Positions 1 to 5,894 of a stretch of 10,031 nt of DNA are shown here, one piece after another. The notes under the pieces were generated by a model that was given only the letters and a program-made list of their open reading frames with translations, had not been told where the DNA came from and did no database searches. Source of the stretch: DAOTZU01 sp034433995 (GTDB taxonomy: Bacteria > Chloroflexota > Anaerolineae > UBA1429); NCBI GenBank assembly GCA_034433995.1, contig DAOTZU010000293.1, forward strand, positions 1 through 10,031, in the 5' to 3' direction. A program made the translations under genes and the position numbers. The first letter of the stretch is position 1. Every line of letters starts with the position of its first letter.

Positions 1-4
1 CTCA

Positions 5-10
5 CCCCAA
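5..10. repeat. left target-site duplication of element copy 1
   Basis: CCCCAA is repeated exactly at 154-159 on the other side of the element. The match can be read as 7 bp (CCCCAAC) if the outermost element base is counted in the target. It differs from the duplication around copy 2, as expected for separate insertion events. Confidence 0.65.
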
Positions 11-153
11 CGAGGGTGTCGAGAAATACCCCCGTCGGTTAGAAACCGACGTCTGGCAATAGTAAGCCCGCGTCGCGGGCTTGGCAAGCAGAGCCGTCGG
101 ATTCCATCCGACGGCGGGCAAGGCGTCTACACGCCTTTTTTTCAACACCCTCG
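11..153 (+). mobile_element. MITE-like miniature inverted-repeat element, copy 1
   Basis: A 143-bp non-coding unit whose ends are inverted repeats: CGAGGGTGT at 11-19 pairs with ACACCCTCG at 145-153, and the similarity continues imperfectly inward (GAGAAA against TTTTTTTC). It is bounded by the direct repeat CCCCAA (5-10 and 154-159). The interior folds into four hairpins: A 33-40/44-51, B 64-71/75-82, C 93-102/106-115 and D 120-126/131-137. Hairpin D is followed by a T-run (136-142) and so looks like an intrinsic terminator on the plus strand. A second copy, about 90% identical by eye, lies at 9167-9308 in the same orientation. There is no coding capacity, so it would be mobilised in trans. 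What I see is the repeat, the inverted ends and the direct repeats; mobility is inferred. It could instead be an ERIC-like or other structured intergenic repeat. Confidence 0.8.
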
Positions 154-159
154 CCCCAA
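154..159. repeat. right target-site duplication of element copy 1
   Basis: CCCCAA matches 5-10. It lies between the element end and the promoter of the downstream YdjM-family gene, with six bases separating it from the -35 hexamer at 166. Confidence 0.65.
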
Positions 160-165
160 CCGTCG

Positions 166-194
166 TTGACGGACGGCCGCCTTCCCATTAGAAT
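166..194 (+). promoter_or_regulatory. sigma70-type promoter of the YdjM-family/pdp operon
   Basis: TTGACG (166-171), a 17-bp spacer, and TAGAAT (189-194). Transcription would begin near 201, giving a leader of about 24 nt before the ATG at 225. The -35 box starts 13 bp after the core end (152) of miniature element copy 1. Confidence 0.7.
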
Positions 195-224
195 ATCTGT
201 ACCTTGGGTCTTGGGGAGGGGCGC

Positions 225-677
225 ATGATCTTGCCCGGACACATCGCCAGCGCTTACCTTGCCAGCCGCGTCACCGGCGCCGACCTGCGCGGGGCGTTGG
301 CCGCGTCCATGTTTCCGGATTTTGTAGACAAGCCCATCCGCTGGCTCTGGCGCTTGACGCCCAACGACCGTATCCCCGCCCACACCCTTCTCTTCTGGGC
401 CACCACCACGCTCCTGGCGCGCCTCCTGGCGGGGCCACGCCTCGCCCAAGGCTGGGCGGTGGGCTATGGGGCGCATCTGTTGGGTGACGAGATCAACGCC
501 CACCTGAACCCCGGACGCATCTACTTTTGGTGGCCCTTTCGCCGCTATACCATGCATACCGGCCCCACCGGCCTCGGCAGTAGCCTGAGCGATTTCACCC
601 CCGCCTCTCTGGTGGTGGAGCTTGCCACGGTCCTCATCGCCTGGCGTATCTGGCAGAAAGGAGCCAAGACACAGTGA
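225..677 (+). CDS. YdjM-family membrane metal-dependent hydrolase-like protein
   Basis: A 150-residue protein resembling the YdjM / membrane-bound metal-dependent hydrolase family (Pfam PF04307 type). Members are small integral membrane proteins with scattered conserved His/Asp residues and poorly defined substrates. Visible family-like signs are an N-terminal GHI segment, 'FPDFVD' near residue 32, 'AHTLLFW' near 53, and 'HLLGDEIN' near 86, which together supply potential metal ligands. Hydrophobic stretches around residues 53-70 and 130-142 fit membrane insertion. I chose the ATG at 225 because GGGGAGGGG (213-221) precedes it; a TTG at 204 in the same frame lies only a few bases after the expected transcription start. 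The stop codon overlaps the start of the phosphorylase gene by one base (TGATG), so the two are probably cotranscribed and translationally coupled. Family placement is by motif pattern; enzymatic activity is unproven. Confidence 0.7.
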   Translation: MILPGHIASAYLASRVTGADLRGALAASMFPDFVDKPIRWLWRLTPNDRIPAHTLLFWATTTLLARLLAGPRLAQGWAVGYGAHLLGDEINAHLNPGRIYFWWPFRRYTMHTGPTGLGSSLSDFTPASLVVELATVLIAWRIWQKGAKTQ

Positions 678-1987
678 TGCGCGCTGTGGACATCATCGCC
701 AAAAAGCGTGACGGTTTGGCGCTCACCTCGGAGGAGATCGCCTTCTTTGTGGAGGGCCTGACCACGGGCGCCATCCCCGATTACCAAGTGGCCGCCTGGG
801 CCATGGCCGTCCTCTTGCGTGGCATGACGGAGCAAGAGACCGTTGACCTCACCTTGGCCATGGTGCGCTCCGGCAAGACGTTGGATCTCTCCAGCGTCGC
901 GCCGTGGGTGGTGGATAAGCATTCCACCGGCGGCGTGGGCGATAAAACCACCCTCATGGTGGCGCCCTGGGTGGCCTCGTTGGGCCTGCCCGTGGCCAAG
1001 ATGTCGGGGCGTGGCCTCTCCTTCTCCGGGGGCACGTTGGATAAGCTGGAATCCATCCCCGGCTTTGAGGTCAACTTGAGCACGGAGCGTTTCCTGGAAA
1101 ATGTCCGCCGCTACGGTATCGCCTTGACCGGGCAGACGGTGGACCTGGCCCCCGCCGATGGCAAGCTCTATGCCCTGCGCGACGTGACGGCCACAGTGCC
1201 CAGCCTGCCCCTTATCGCCAGCTCCATCATGAGCAAAAAGATCGCCGGCGGGGCCAACGCCATCGTGCTGGATGTCAAAGTCGGCCGCGGAGCCTTTATG
1301 GAGACTTTGGACCAGGCCCGGGCCCTGGCCCAGTTGATGCTTCGCATCGGCCACAATGTGGGACGGAGAGTGACGGCGGTGCTCTCTGACATGAGCCAGC
1401 CTTTGGGCCTGGCGGTGGGGAATGCCCTGGAGGTGCGCGAGGCGGTGGAGGCGTTGCGGGGCGCCGGCCCCGCCGATTTCGTCGAGCATTGCCGTGTGGT
1501 GGCCGGCGAGATGTTGCTCCTGGGCGGCCTGGCCACGGATCCCGCAGAGGCCCGCGCCAAACTGCAGCGCGCGCTGGAGGATGGCCGCGCTTTGGCCAAA
1601 TTTGCCGCATGGGTGCAAGCTCAAGGCGGCGACCCGCGCATCGTGGAGGATCCCTCCCTCCTGCCCCAAGCGCCGGTGGTCGAGACCGTCGCCGCGCCCC
1701 GCAGCGGTTACATCGCCGCCCTTGACGCCCGCGAAGTGGGCCTCACGGCGGTGGATTTGGGCGCAGGCCGCGTCCGCAAAGGAGACCCCATCGACCACGC
1801 CGTGGGGATCGTCTTGGCCGCCAAGGTGGGAGCCCGGGTGGAGGCCGGCCAGCCCCTCTTTACCCTGCACGCCCGCACGGAAGCCAGCGCCGCGGCCGCC
1901 CGCGAACGCCTTCTGGCCGCCTACACCTGGTCGGAGGAGCCGGTCGCGCCACCGCCTTTGGTGTACGAGATTCTCCGAGACGCTTGA
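677..1987 (+). CDS. pdp: pyrimidine-nucleoside phosphorylase
   Basis: Catalyses reversible phosphorolysis of uridine, thymidine and deoxyuridine to the free base plus (deoxy)ribose-1-phosphate in cytoplasmic pyrimidine salvage. The 436-residue length is close to Bacillus Pdp. The thymidine-phosphorylase family signature 'KMSGRGLSFSGGTLDKLE' starts at residue 108. The phosphate-binding segment 'DKHSTGGVGD' (80-89) and the substrate residues Arg168, Ser183 and Lys187 in 'ALRDVT' and 'SSIMSKK' fall at the numbering I recall for the characterised Bacillus enzymes. The helical N-terminal lobe, central alpha/beta domain and C-terminal domain (from about 335, containing 'LGAGR' and 'DPIDHAVGI') are all present. 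Lys107 and Ser109 of 'KMSGRG' are retained. A GTG at 674 is also in frame, but the ATG at 677 gives the canonical 'MRAVDII' beginning. An AAAGGAG box sits at 657-663. It ends 3 bp from the convergent glycosyltransferase. DeoA (thymidine-specific) is the close alternative. Confidence 0.95.
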   Translation: MRAVDIIAKKRDGLALTSEEIAFFVEGLTTGAIPDYQVAAWAMAVLLRGMTEQETVDLTLAMVRSGKTLDLSSVAPWVVDKHSTGGVGDKTTLMVAPWVASLGLPVAKMSGRGLSFSGGTLDKLESIPGFEVNLSTERFLENVRRYGIALTGQTVDLAPADGKLYALRDVTATVPSLPLIASSIMSKKIAGGANAIVLDVKVGRGAFMETLDQARALAQLMLRIGHNVGRRVTAVLSDMSQPLGLAVGNALEVREAVEALRGAGPADFVEHCRVVAGEMLLLGGLATDPAEARAKLQRALEDGRALAKFAAWVQAQGGDPRIVEDPSLLPQAPVVETVAAPRSGYIAALDAREVGLTAVDLGAGRVRKGDPIDHAVGIVLAAKVGARVEAGQPLFTLHARTEASAAAARERLLAAYTWSEEPVAPPPLVYEILRDA

Positions 1988-1990
1988 CGC

Positions 1991-3187
1991 TCACCAGTTC
2001 ACGCGCGCTCTCTCGGCAACCACACGCTCGTACACTTGCCGCGTCTGCCCGGCAATGGTATCCCAGTTGAACACCGTCAGCACCTCATGATAGGCGTTCT
2101 CCACCCGCTGTTTGGCCCATTCGGGATGTTGTAGGGTGTGCACGATCCCCCAGGCGCATGAGGCCACATCGTTGGGATAGATGGTGATGCCCGTCTCGGC
2201 GTGGCGCACCACCTCCTTTAGGCCGCCTACCTCGCTGACCACCACCGGCGTGCGCGCCGCCATCGCCTCCAAGGCGACGATGCCGAAAGGCTCATAGAGG
2301 CTGGGGAAGACGGCCACATCAGCCACCTTGTAGAGGCGGTTGCGCGTGTCGTCATCTAGGAAGCCGGTCAGCAGGACCTTGGGGGCGAGGTTCAGCTCTC
2401 CCACCAGTTGACGCAGGTGCTCCAGCTCAGGCCCTTTGCCGGCAATGATGAATTTGGCCTGGGGCACCTGGGCCAGCACCAGCGGCGCTGCCCGCACAAG
2501 CACCTCCACCCCCTTTTCATAGACCAAACGCCCCACGTAAAGGACGATCTTTTCCTCGGCGAAAGCCCACCGGGCGCGGAAAGCGGACAAATCCTCCCCC
2601 TCCAAGGCCTGAAAGGGGGTGGGATCCACGCCATTGGGGATGACATCCACCTTATCCGCCGGGGTGCCAAAATAGTTCATCACCTCGTGGGCCATGTAGC
2701 GGGCGCAACAGATGACCCGCCAGGCCTCATAGGTCAACCACCATTCGGCATCGTTGATGCGTTGGGCCTGCTCCCCTTGGAGGTGTCCCCGGCCACGGCC
2801 GCGCTCCGTGGCGTGGATGGTGGCCACAAGAGGCAGCTTGTACTGGTGCTTCAAAGACCGGGCGGCGAATGAGGTGAGCCAATCGTGATTGTGCAGCAGC
2901 TCGAACGGGCCATAGCGCTGCGCGATCTCCTCGCCGGCCCTGGCCAAAGCCACATTGGCCTGCACCACCTCGGCATAGAAATCCGGATAGGCGAAGGAGG
3001 GTTTAGGAACGCGATGGATCACCAGGTTGCCGGCCCCCTCCAAGGCCTCTCCGGGGGCATGCAGGGGCGTGAGGAGATGCACCTTCACACCTTGTCTCAC
3101 CAAGGCCGGGAGCAGCTCGGCCACATGTTTGCCCAACCCCCCCACCACGTGGGGCGGATACTCCCAGCTCAGCATCAAGACGCGCAT
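1991..3187 (-). CDS. GT4 glycosyltransferase, glycogen-synthase-like
   Basis: A 398-residue GT-B fold retaining glycosyltransferase. The N-terminal domain (about 1-175) carries the nucleotide-sugar loop 'GGLGKHV' (16-22), 'NHDW' (100-103) and the 'IHATERGR' segment (124-131) typical of bacterial glycogen-synthase-like GT4 enzymes. The C-terminal domain (about 185-360) begins after 'IPNGVD' (183-188) and shows 'YVGRLVYEKG' (217-226), 'GKGPE' (250-254) and the EX7E donor-binding motif, with Glu299 and Glu307 in 'EPFGIVALEAMA'. The expected role is transfer of a hexose from a nucleotide sugar to an alpha-glucan or similar acceptor in the cytoplasm; donor and acceptor cannot be read from sequence. 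The start at 3187 is set by GGGGAGGTGA just upstream and by the canonical 'MRVLMLSWEYPP' opening. An upstream in-frame start near 3274 would precede the promoter. It is convergent with pdp, with no terminator visible between them. Confidence 0.9.
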   Translation of the reverse strand: MRVLMLSWEYPPHVVGGLGKHVAELLPALVRQGVKVHLLTPLHAPGEALEGAGNLVIHRVPKPSFAYPDFYAEVVQANVALARAGEEIAQRYGPFELLHNHDWLTSFAARSLKHQYKLPLVATIHATERGRGRGHLQGEQAQRINDAEWWLTYEAWRVICCARYMAHEVMNYFGTPADKVDVIPNGVDPTPFQALEGEDLSAFRARWAFAEEKIVLYVGRLVYEKGVEVLVRAAPLVLAQVPQAKFIIAGKGPELEHLRQLVGELNLAPKVLLTGFLDDDTRNRLYKVADVAVFPSLYEPFGIVALEAMAARTPVVVSEVGGLKEVVRHAETGITIYPNDVASCAWGIVHTLQHPEWAKQRVENAYHEVLTVFNWDTIAGQTRQVYERVVAERARVNW

Positions 3188-3217
3188 GGTCACCTCCCCG
3201 CAAGAGTTGCTGGGGCG

Positions 3218-3246
3218 ATTATACCCCCACCCGATCGAGGTGGCAA
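3218..3246 (-). promoter_or_regulatory. sigma70-type promoter of the glycosyltransferase gene
   Basis: Reading the minus strand: TTGCCA (3246-3241), a 17-bp spacer, and a perfect TATAAT (3223-3218). Initiation near 3211 leaves a leader of roughly 24 nt. Its -35 box lies 13 bp from the -35 box of the oppositely directed promoter at 3260. Confidence 0.75.
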
Positions 3247-3259
3247 GCACGCTCCGCGC

Positions 3260-3287
3260 TTGATGCATTCCCATTTTGTTCTATAAT
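3260..3287 (+). promoter_or_regulatory. sigma70-type promoter of the CQLG-protein gene
   Basis: TTGATG (3260-3265), a 16-bp spacer, and a perfect TATAAT (3282-3287). Initiation near 3294 means the coding start must be downstream of that point, which supports the ATG at 3342 over any start inside the promoter. Confidence 0.7.
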
Positions 3288-3341
3288 GTCAACGAGTGGA
3301 TCACGGAACGCCGCTCAAGAGCTGCTATCGAGGAGATCATC

Positions 3342-3737
3342 ATGCGCGAGGAACTCATTCAAGCCTTGGAGCACGCCGCCATGGCAGGGGAACTGGCCTG
3401 TGCCGATGCCCACGCCATCGCGGCTCAGTTCGGGGTTAGCCCTCTGGAAGTGGGGCGGGTGGTGAACCGGGCCACATCCCTGCGCTTCTATCGTTGCCAG
3501 TTGGGCCTTTTCGGCTATGGCCCCAAGGCGGAGGGTAAGAGCAAGATCGTCCTTCCGGCCACCAACTTGCCGGAGGAGATCGTCGCCGCCATTCAAGCCC
3601 AGACCAGCGATGGCCGCATCTCCTGCCGCGCCGCCTGGGAGATCGCCGAACGCTTCAAGTATCCCCGTTTGGGCATCGCCAACATCCTGGAGGCGTTGGG
3701 CATCAAGGTCAAACCGTGTCAACTCGGCTGCTTCTAG
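3342..3737 (+). CDS. small internally duplicated CQLG-motif protein, HTH-like
   Basis: A 131-residue protein of unassigned function built from two copies of one module. Module 1 spans about residues 14-57 and module 2 about 89-131. Each has a Cys early on (Cys20, Cys95), a helix with 'IA..F' (26-30, 101-105), a second predicted helix, and a closing CQLG motif (52-55, 126-129) followed by Leu-Phe or Cys-Phe. The Cys-to-Cys spacing is nearly identical (32 and 31 residues). The helix pattern resembles a pair of helix-turn-helix folds, and the conserved cysteines could bind a metal or sense redox state; both ideas are inference. No signal peptide or membrane segment is present. The ATG at 3342 is supported by GAGGAG at 3330-3335 and by the promoter ending upstream. 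The gene is divergent from the glycosyltransferase. I recognise no named family with confidence. Confidence 0.85.
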   Translation: MREELIQALEHAAMAGELACADAHAIAAQFGVSPLEVGRVVNRATSLRFYRCQLGLFGYGPKAEGKSKIVLPATNLPEEIVAAIQAQTSDGRISCRAAWEIAERFKYPRLGIANILEALGIKVKPCQLGCF

Positions 3738-3750
3738 ACCTGTCAGGTCT
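3736..3750. repeat. 15-bp palindrome overlapping the stop codon
   Basis: AGACCTG (3736-3742) and CAGGTCT (3744-3750) are perfect inverted repeats around one T, and the palindrome begins within the stop codon of the CQLG gene. It could form a short hairpin. No T-run follows, so it is not a clear intrinsic terminator; a protein-binding site or a small dispersed repeat is equally possible. Confidence 0.5.
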
Positions 3751-3773
3751 GGATATGACCCCGCCCCGCCAGA

Positions 3774-3802
3774 TTGACAGCGCCGCCCGCTGGTGCTATG
3801 AT
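3774..3802 (+). promoter_or_regulatory. near-consensus sigma70-type promoter
   Basis: A perfect TTGACA (3774-3779), a 17-bp spacer, and TATGAT (3797-3802). Initiation near 3809 gives a leader of about 26 nt to the ATG at 3835. This is among the best-matching promoters in the window, so the 100-residue gene behind it may be well expressed. Confidence 0.8.
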
Positions 3803-3834
3803 GTACGCCAACGAACGTGAGGAGGAAATACCCC

Positions 3835-4137
3835 ATGGCCTGGGCGGCCAAGAATTTCGATCAGGCCCGCTACGCGACGCTCAAGGCGATGCTCAACCAA
3901 GATATCGAAAGCATGTCGCCCAGCGTCAGAAGGGCCTATCTCCAGCAACGCTTGCGTCTTTTGGAAAGGCAGATCCAAGACCTGGCCGAAAAGATGCACC
4001 TCGATCCCAGAATGCTGCACAAACGCGGGATCTGGTCTCCCAAGCCGCTGGAGGATAGCGACTGGTCGTCTCTGGCCGATCTGGGGTATCTCTTGGCCCT
4101 GCGTGAGGCCTTGCTTCAAGCCTTGGTCACCCCGTAA
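3835..4137 (+). CDS. hypothetical helical protein, 100 aa
   Basis: I do not recognise this family. The protein is short, cytoplasmic-looking and strongly helical. Residues 8-55 form a charged amphipathic stretch that could be a coiled coil ('RRAYLQQRLRLLERQIQDLAEKM'-like segment, about 32-54), and a second helix occupies about 79-97. Between them lies a Trp/Pro-containing linker near residues 66-77. It has no cysteines and no membrane segment. The ATG at 3835 has a strong GAGGAGG box (3819-3825) at good spacing; the GTG at 3817 in the same frame overlaps that box and is rejected. It is a transcription unit of its own, with a near-consensus promoter before it and a strong terminator after it. 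A small adaptor or oligomerising protein would fit, but no function can be assigned. Confidence 0.8.
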   Translation: MAWAAKNFDQARYATLKAMLNQDIESMSPSVRRAYLQQRLRLLERQIQDLAEKMHLDPRMLHKRGIWSPKPLEDSDWSSLADLGYLLALREALLQALVTP

Positions 4138-4154
4138 GCGCGTCAAAGCGTCAT

Positions 4155-4188
4155 CGAGGGGATGCAATGCGGCATCCCCTCGGTTTTT
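4155..4188 (+). terminator. intrinsic terminator
   Basis: A perfect 11-bp stem (4155-4165 with 4172-4182, CGAGGGGATGC against its complement) with a 6-nt loop, followed by a run of five T at 4184-4188. It lies 17 bp after the stop of the 100-residue gene and closes that single-gene unit. Confidence 0.88.
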
Positions 4189-4215
4189 GTAAGGCAGCGA
4201 GGTAGGGAAAAGGAA

Positions 4216-4776
4216 ATGTCTTCTTGGTGGCGGCGTTTTTGGGCCAAGCCCGACCGCGAGCGTGCCAGGGTGCTGGCCGCGGTGGGTGCAGGGGTGATCA
4301 TCGGCCTGCTCTATGGCTTGGGCGGGTTCAGTCTGATCCTCCGGGCGCGCTACCTCAACCCCAGGACGGTGGAGCCCTCGCCCGCGCCGTCGGCCACCGT
4401 TGCCCTGTCCGAGCACAAGACGGCGACGCCCACTCTGTTCCCCACAGTAACGCCGCGCCCCTCCGCGACCACCCAGCCGACCGCGGCGCGACCCACCGTG
4501 CCGCCACCGACGGCAACGTCGGCGCCTTCCGCGACGCCCACCCGGCAGCCGAGCGCCACGCCCACCGCAACACTTCCTTCGCCGACGCCCAGCGCCCCGG
4601 CCAAGACCACCGAGACGCCCACGCCGACCCTCACGGCGTCCCCCTCCGCCACACCCTCAGAGGAGACGCCCACCCCGCTCGGCAAGACGGTGACGCCCAG
4701 CCCCACAGAGGCTTCCACCGCGGTGACGCCCCAGCCCACGGCGACCCAAGCGCCCCTGCAACCCCCTCCAAGTTGA
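4216..4776 (+). CDS. membrane-anchored protein with Thr/Pro-rich low-complexity tail
   Basis: A 186-residue protein with a short basic N terminus ('MSSWWRRFWAKPDRER'), one transmembrane helix at about residues 19-43, and then roughly 130 residues of Thr, Pro, Ala and Ser in TPT/ATP/SAT-type repeats. The positive-inside rule predicts that the tail is extracytoplasmic. Such tails act as flexible wall- or surface-spanning linkers and may be O-glycosylated; here that is inference. No folded domain follows the tail and no sorting signal is visible. The ATG at 4216 is preceded by AAAAGGAA and lies just after the terminator; a start at 4162 would fall inside the terminator hairpin. No convincing promoter was found in the short gap upstream. 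The first M42 gene begins 49 bp downstream and may share its transcript. The Thr/Pro richness also produces long spurious open frames on both strands. Confidence 0.75.
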   Translation: MSSWWRRFWAKPDRERARVLAAVGAGVIIGLLYGLGGFSLILRARYLNPRTVEPSPAPSATVALSEHKTATPTLFPTVTPRPSATTQPTAARPTVPPPTATSAPSATPTRQPSATPTATLPSPTPSAPAKTTETPTPTLTASPSATPSEETPTPLGKTVTPSPTEASTAVTPQPTATQAPLQPPPS

Positions 4777-4825
4777 GGTTGGGGGGCGGCACGCTCGCGA
4801 TAGAACCCACCAAGAAAGGCACGCC

Positions 4826-5881
4826 ATGGATACTCTGAAGCTTTTACGTGAACTCTCCCAGGCCAGCGGAGTCTCTGGCTATGAAAATGAGGCCCAAGAG
4901 GTGGCGCGGCGCGCCCTGGTTCCCTATGCGGATGCCCTGCGCACCGACGCTTTGGGCAACCTCATCGCCCTCAAAAGGGGCGCCCGCCCAGAGGGCACGC
5001 CGGTCCGTTCCATCCTTTTGGCGGCCCACTGCGACGAGATCGGCTTGATGGTCACGGGATTCGAACAGGGCTTTTTGCGCTTCACCCGGGTAGGGGGCGT
5101 GGATGTGCGCACCATCCTAGGCCAAGAGGTGGTGGTCCACGGTCGGCGTCCCTTGCCCGGCATCGTTGCCAGCCGCCCGCCCCATGTGATGACCAAAGAA
5201 GAAATGGACAAGCCGGTGCCCTTGGACAAATTGTTCATTGATGTGGGGCTGCCTGCCGAACGGGTGCAGGAGCTGGTGCGGGTGGGCGATGTCATCACTT
5301 TGCGCCGCGAGATGGTGGAGCTGGCCGAAGGCTTTGTTGCCGGCAAGGCCCTGGATGATCGCGCCGGCGTCGCCGCCCTGGTCTTTTGCCTGGAGGCCCT
5401 CTCCACCCTGCGCCATACCTGGGACGTGTACGCCATCGCCACCACCCAAGAGGAGGTGGGCCTGCGGGGGGCCATGGTGAGCGCCTACAGTGTGGCCCCC
5501 GATCTGGCCATCGCCGTGGACGTCACCTTTGGCAAACAACAAGGCGTGAGCGAGAACGAATCCGTAGAGCTGGATGCTGGCCCCACCATCGGCAAAGGGC
5601 CCAACTTTCACCCCTTGCTGGTGGAGCGCCTTTTGGCCACGGCCGGCGAACACGAGCTGCCCCATCAGGTGGAGATCATCCCCGGACGTTCGGGCACCGA
5701 CGCATGGGCCATCCAGGTGGCCAGGGAGGGCATTCCCACCGCCCTACTGGGCATCCCTTTGCGCTACATGCACACGACGGTGGAAACGGTGTGCATCAAA
5801 GATATCGAGCGCACAGGACGACTGCTGGCGCTGTGCATTGCCGGGCTGAACGAGGATTTCGCCGCCCAACTGGGGCTTTAG
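4826..5881 (+). CDS. M42 family metallo-aminopeptidase, paralogue 1
   Basis: A 351-residue cytoplasmic dizinc peptidase of the M42 (FrvX/TET/PepA-like) family. These proteins usually form 12-subunit tetrahedral shells that remove N-terminal residues from short peptides. The metal and catalytic residues are complete: His68 and Asp70 in 'AAHCDEIG', bridging Asp177 in 'KALDDRAG', catalytic Glu209 and ligand Glu210 in 'TTQEEVG', Asp232 in 'AVDVTF', and His316 in 'RYMHTTVE'. The PDZ-like dimerisation domain would occupy about residues 72-165. The usual Met between His and Asp is Cys69 here. The ATG at 4826 has an AAAGG box upstream. A weak promoter-like pair (TTGGGG at 4779, TAGAAC at 4801) lies in the 49-bp gap but is not convincing. 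It is the first of three adjacent paralogues, 13 bp before the second. Substrate specificity cannot be read. Some M42 proteins are annotated as endoglucanases, but peptidase is the better-supported activity. Confidence 0.93.
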   Translation: MDTLKLLRELSQASGVSGYENEAQEVARRALVPYADALRTDALGNLIALKRGARPEGTPVRSILLAAHCDEIGLMVTGFEQGFLRFTRVGGVDVRTILGQEVVVHGRRPLPGIVASRPPHVMTKEEMDKPVPLDKLFIDVGLPAERVQELVRVGDVITLRREMVELAEGFVAGKALDDRAGVAALVFCLEALSTLRHTWDVYAIATTQEEVGLRGAMVSAYSVAPDLAIAVDVTFGKQQGVSENESVELDAGPTIGKGPNFHPLLVERLLATAGEHELPHQVEIIPGRSGTDAWAIQVAREGIPTALLGIPLRYMHTTVETVCIKDIERTGRLLALCIAGLNEDFAAQLGL

Positions 5882-5894
5882 GAGGAGGGAGAAC

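Noticed and set aside
11..153. CRISPR repeat or riboswitch as an explanation for the palindromic unit
   Set aside because: There are only two copies, 9 kb apart, with no spacer array; the terminal inverted repeats and flanking duplications fit a mobile element better, and no known riboswitch consensus was recognised.
545..1870. Long minus-strand open frame (441 codons) across the YdjM-family and pdp genes
   Set aside because: It is antisense to a clearly recognisable phosphorylase, has a His/Gly/Gln-rich composition typical of a GC-rich shadow frame, and has no convincing start region.
3736..3750. Palindrome after the CQLG gene as an intrinsic terminator
   Set aside because: The stem is short with a one-base centre and there is no following T-run.
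3315..3851. Minus-strand open frame across the CQLG gene
   Set aside because: The plus-strand gene has a promoter, a ribosome site and an internally duplicated protein; the antisense frame has none of these.
4773..4806. Promoter for the M42 operon in the 49-bp gap
   Set aside because: The candidate hexamers (TTGAGG or TTGGGG with TAGAAC) are poor or badly spaced compared with the other promoters in this window.
4224..4838. Alternative plus-strand frame through the Thr/Pro-rich gene
   Set aside because: The repetitive GC-rich codons open all frames; only the frame starting at 4216 gives a basic N terminus, a membrane helix and a coherent low-complexity tail.
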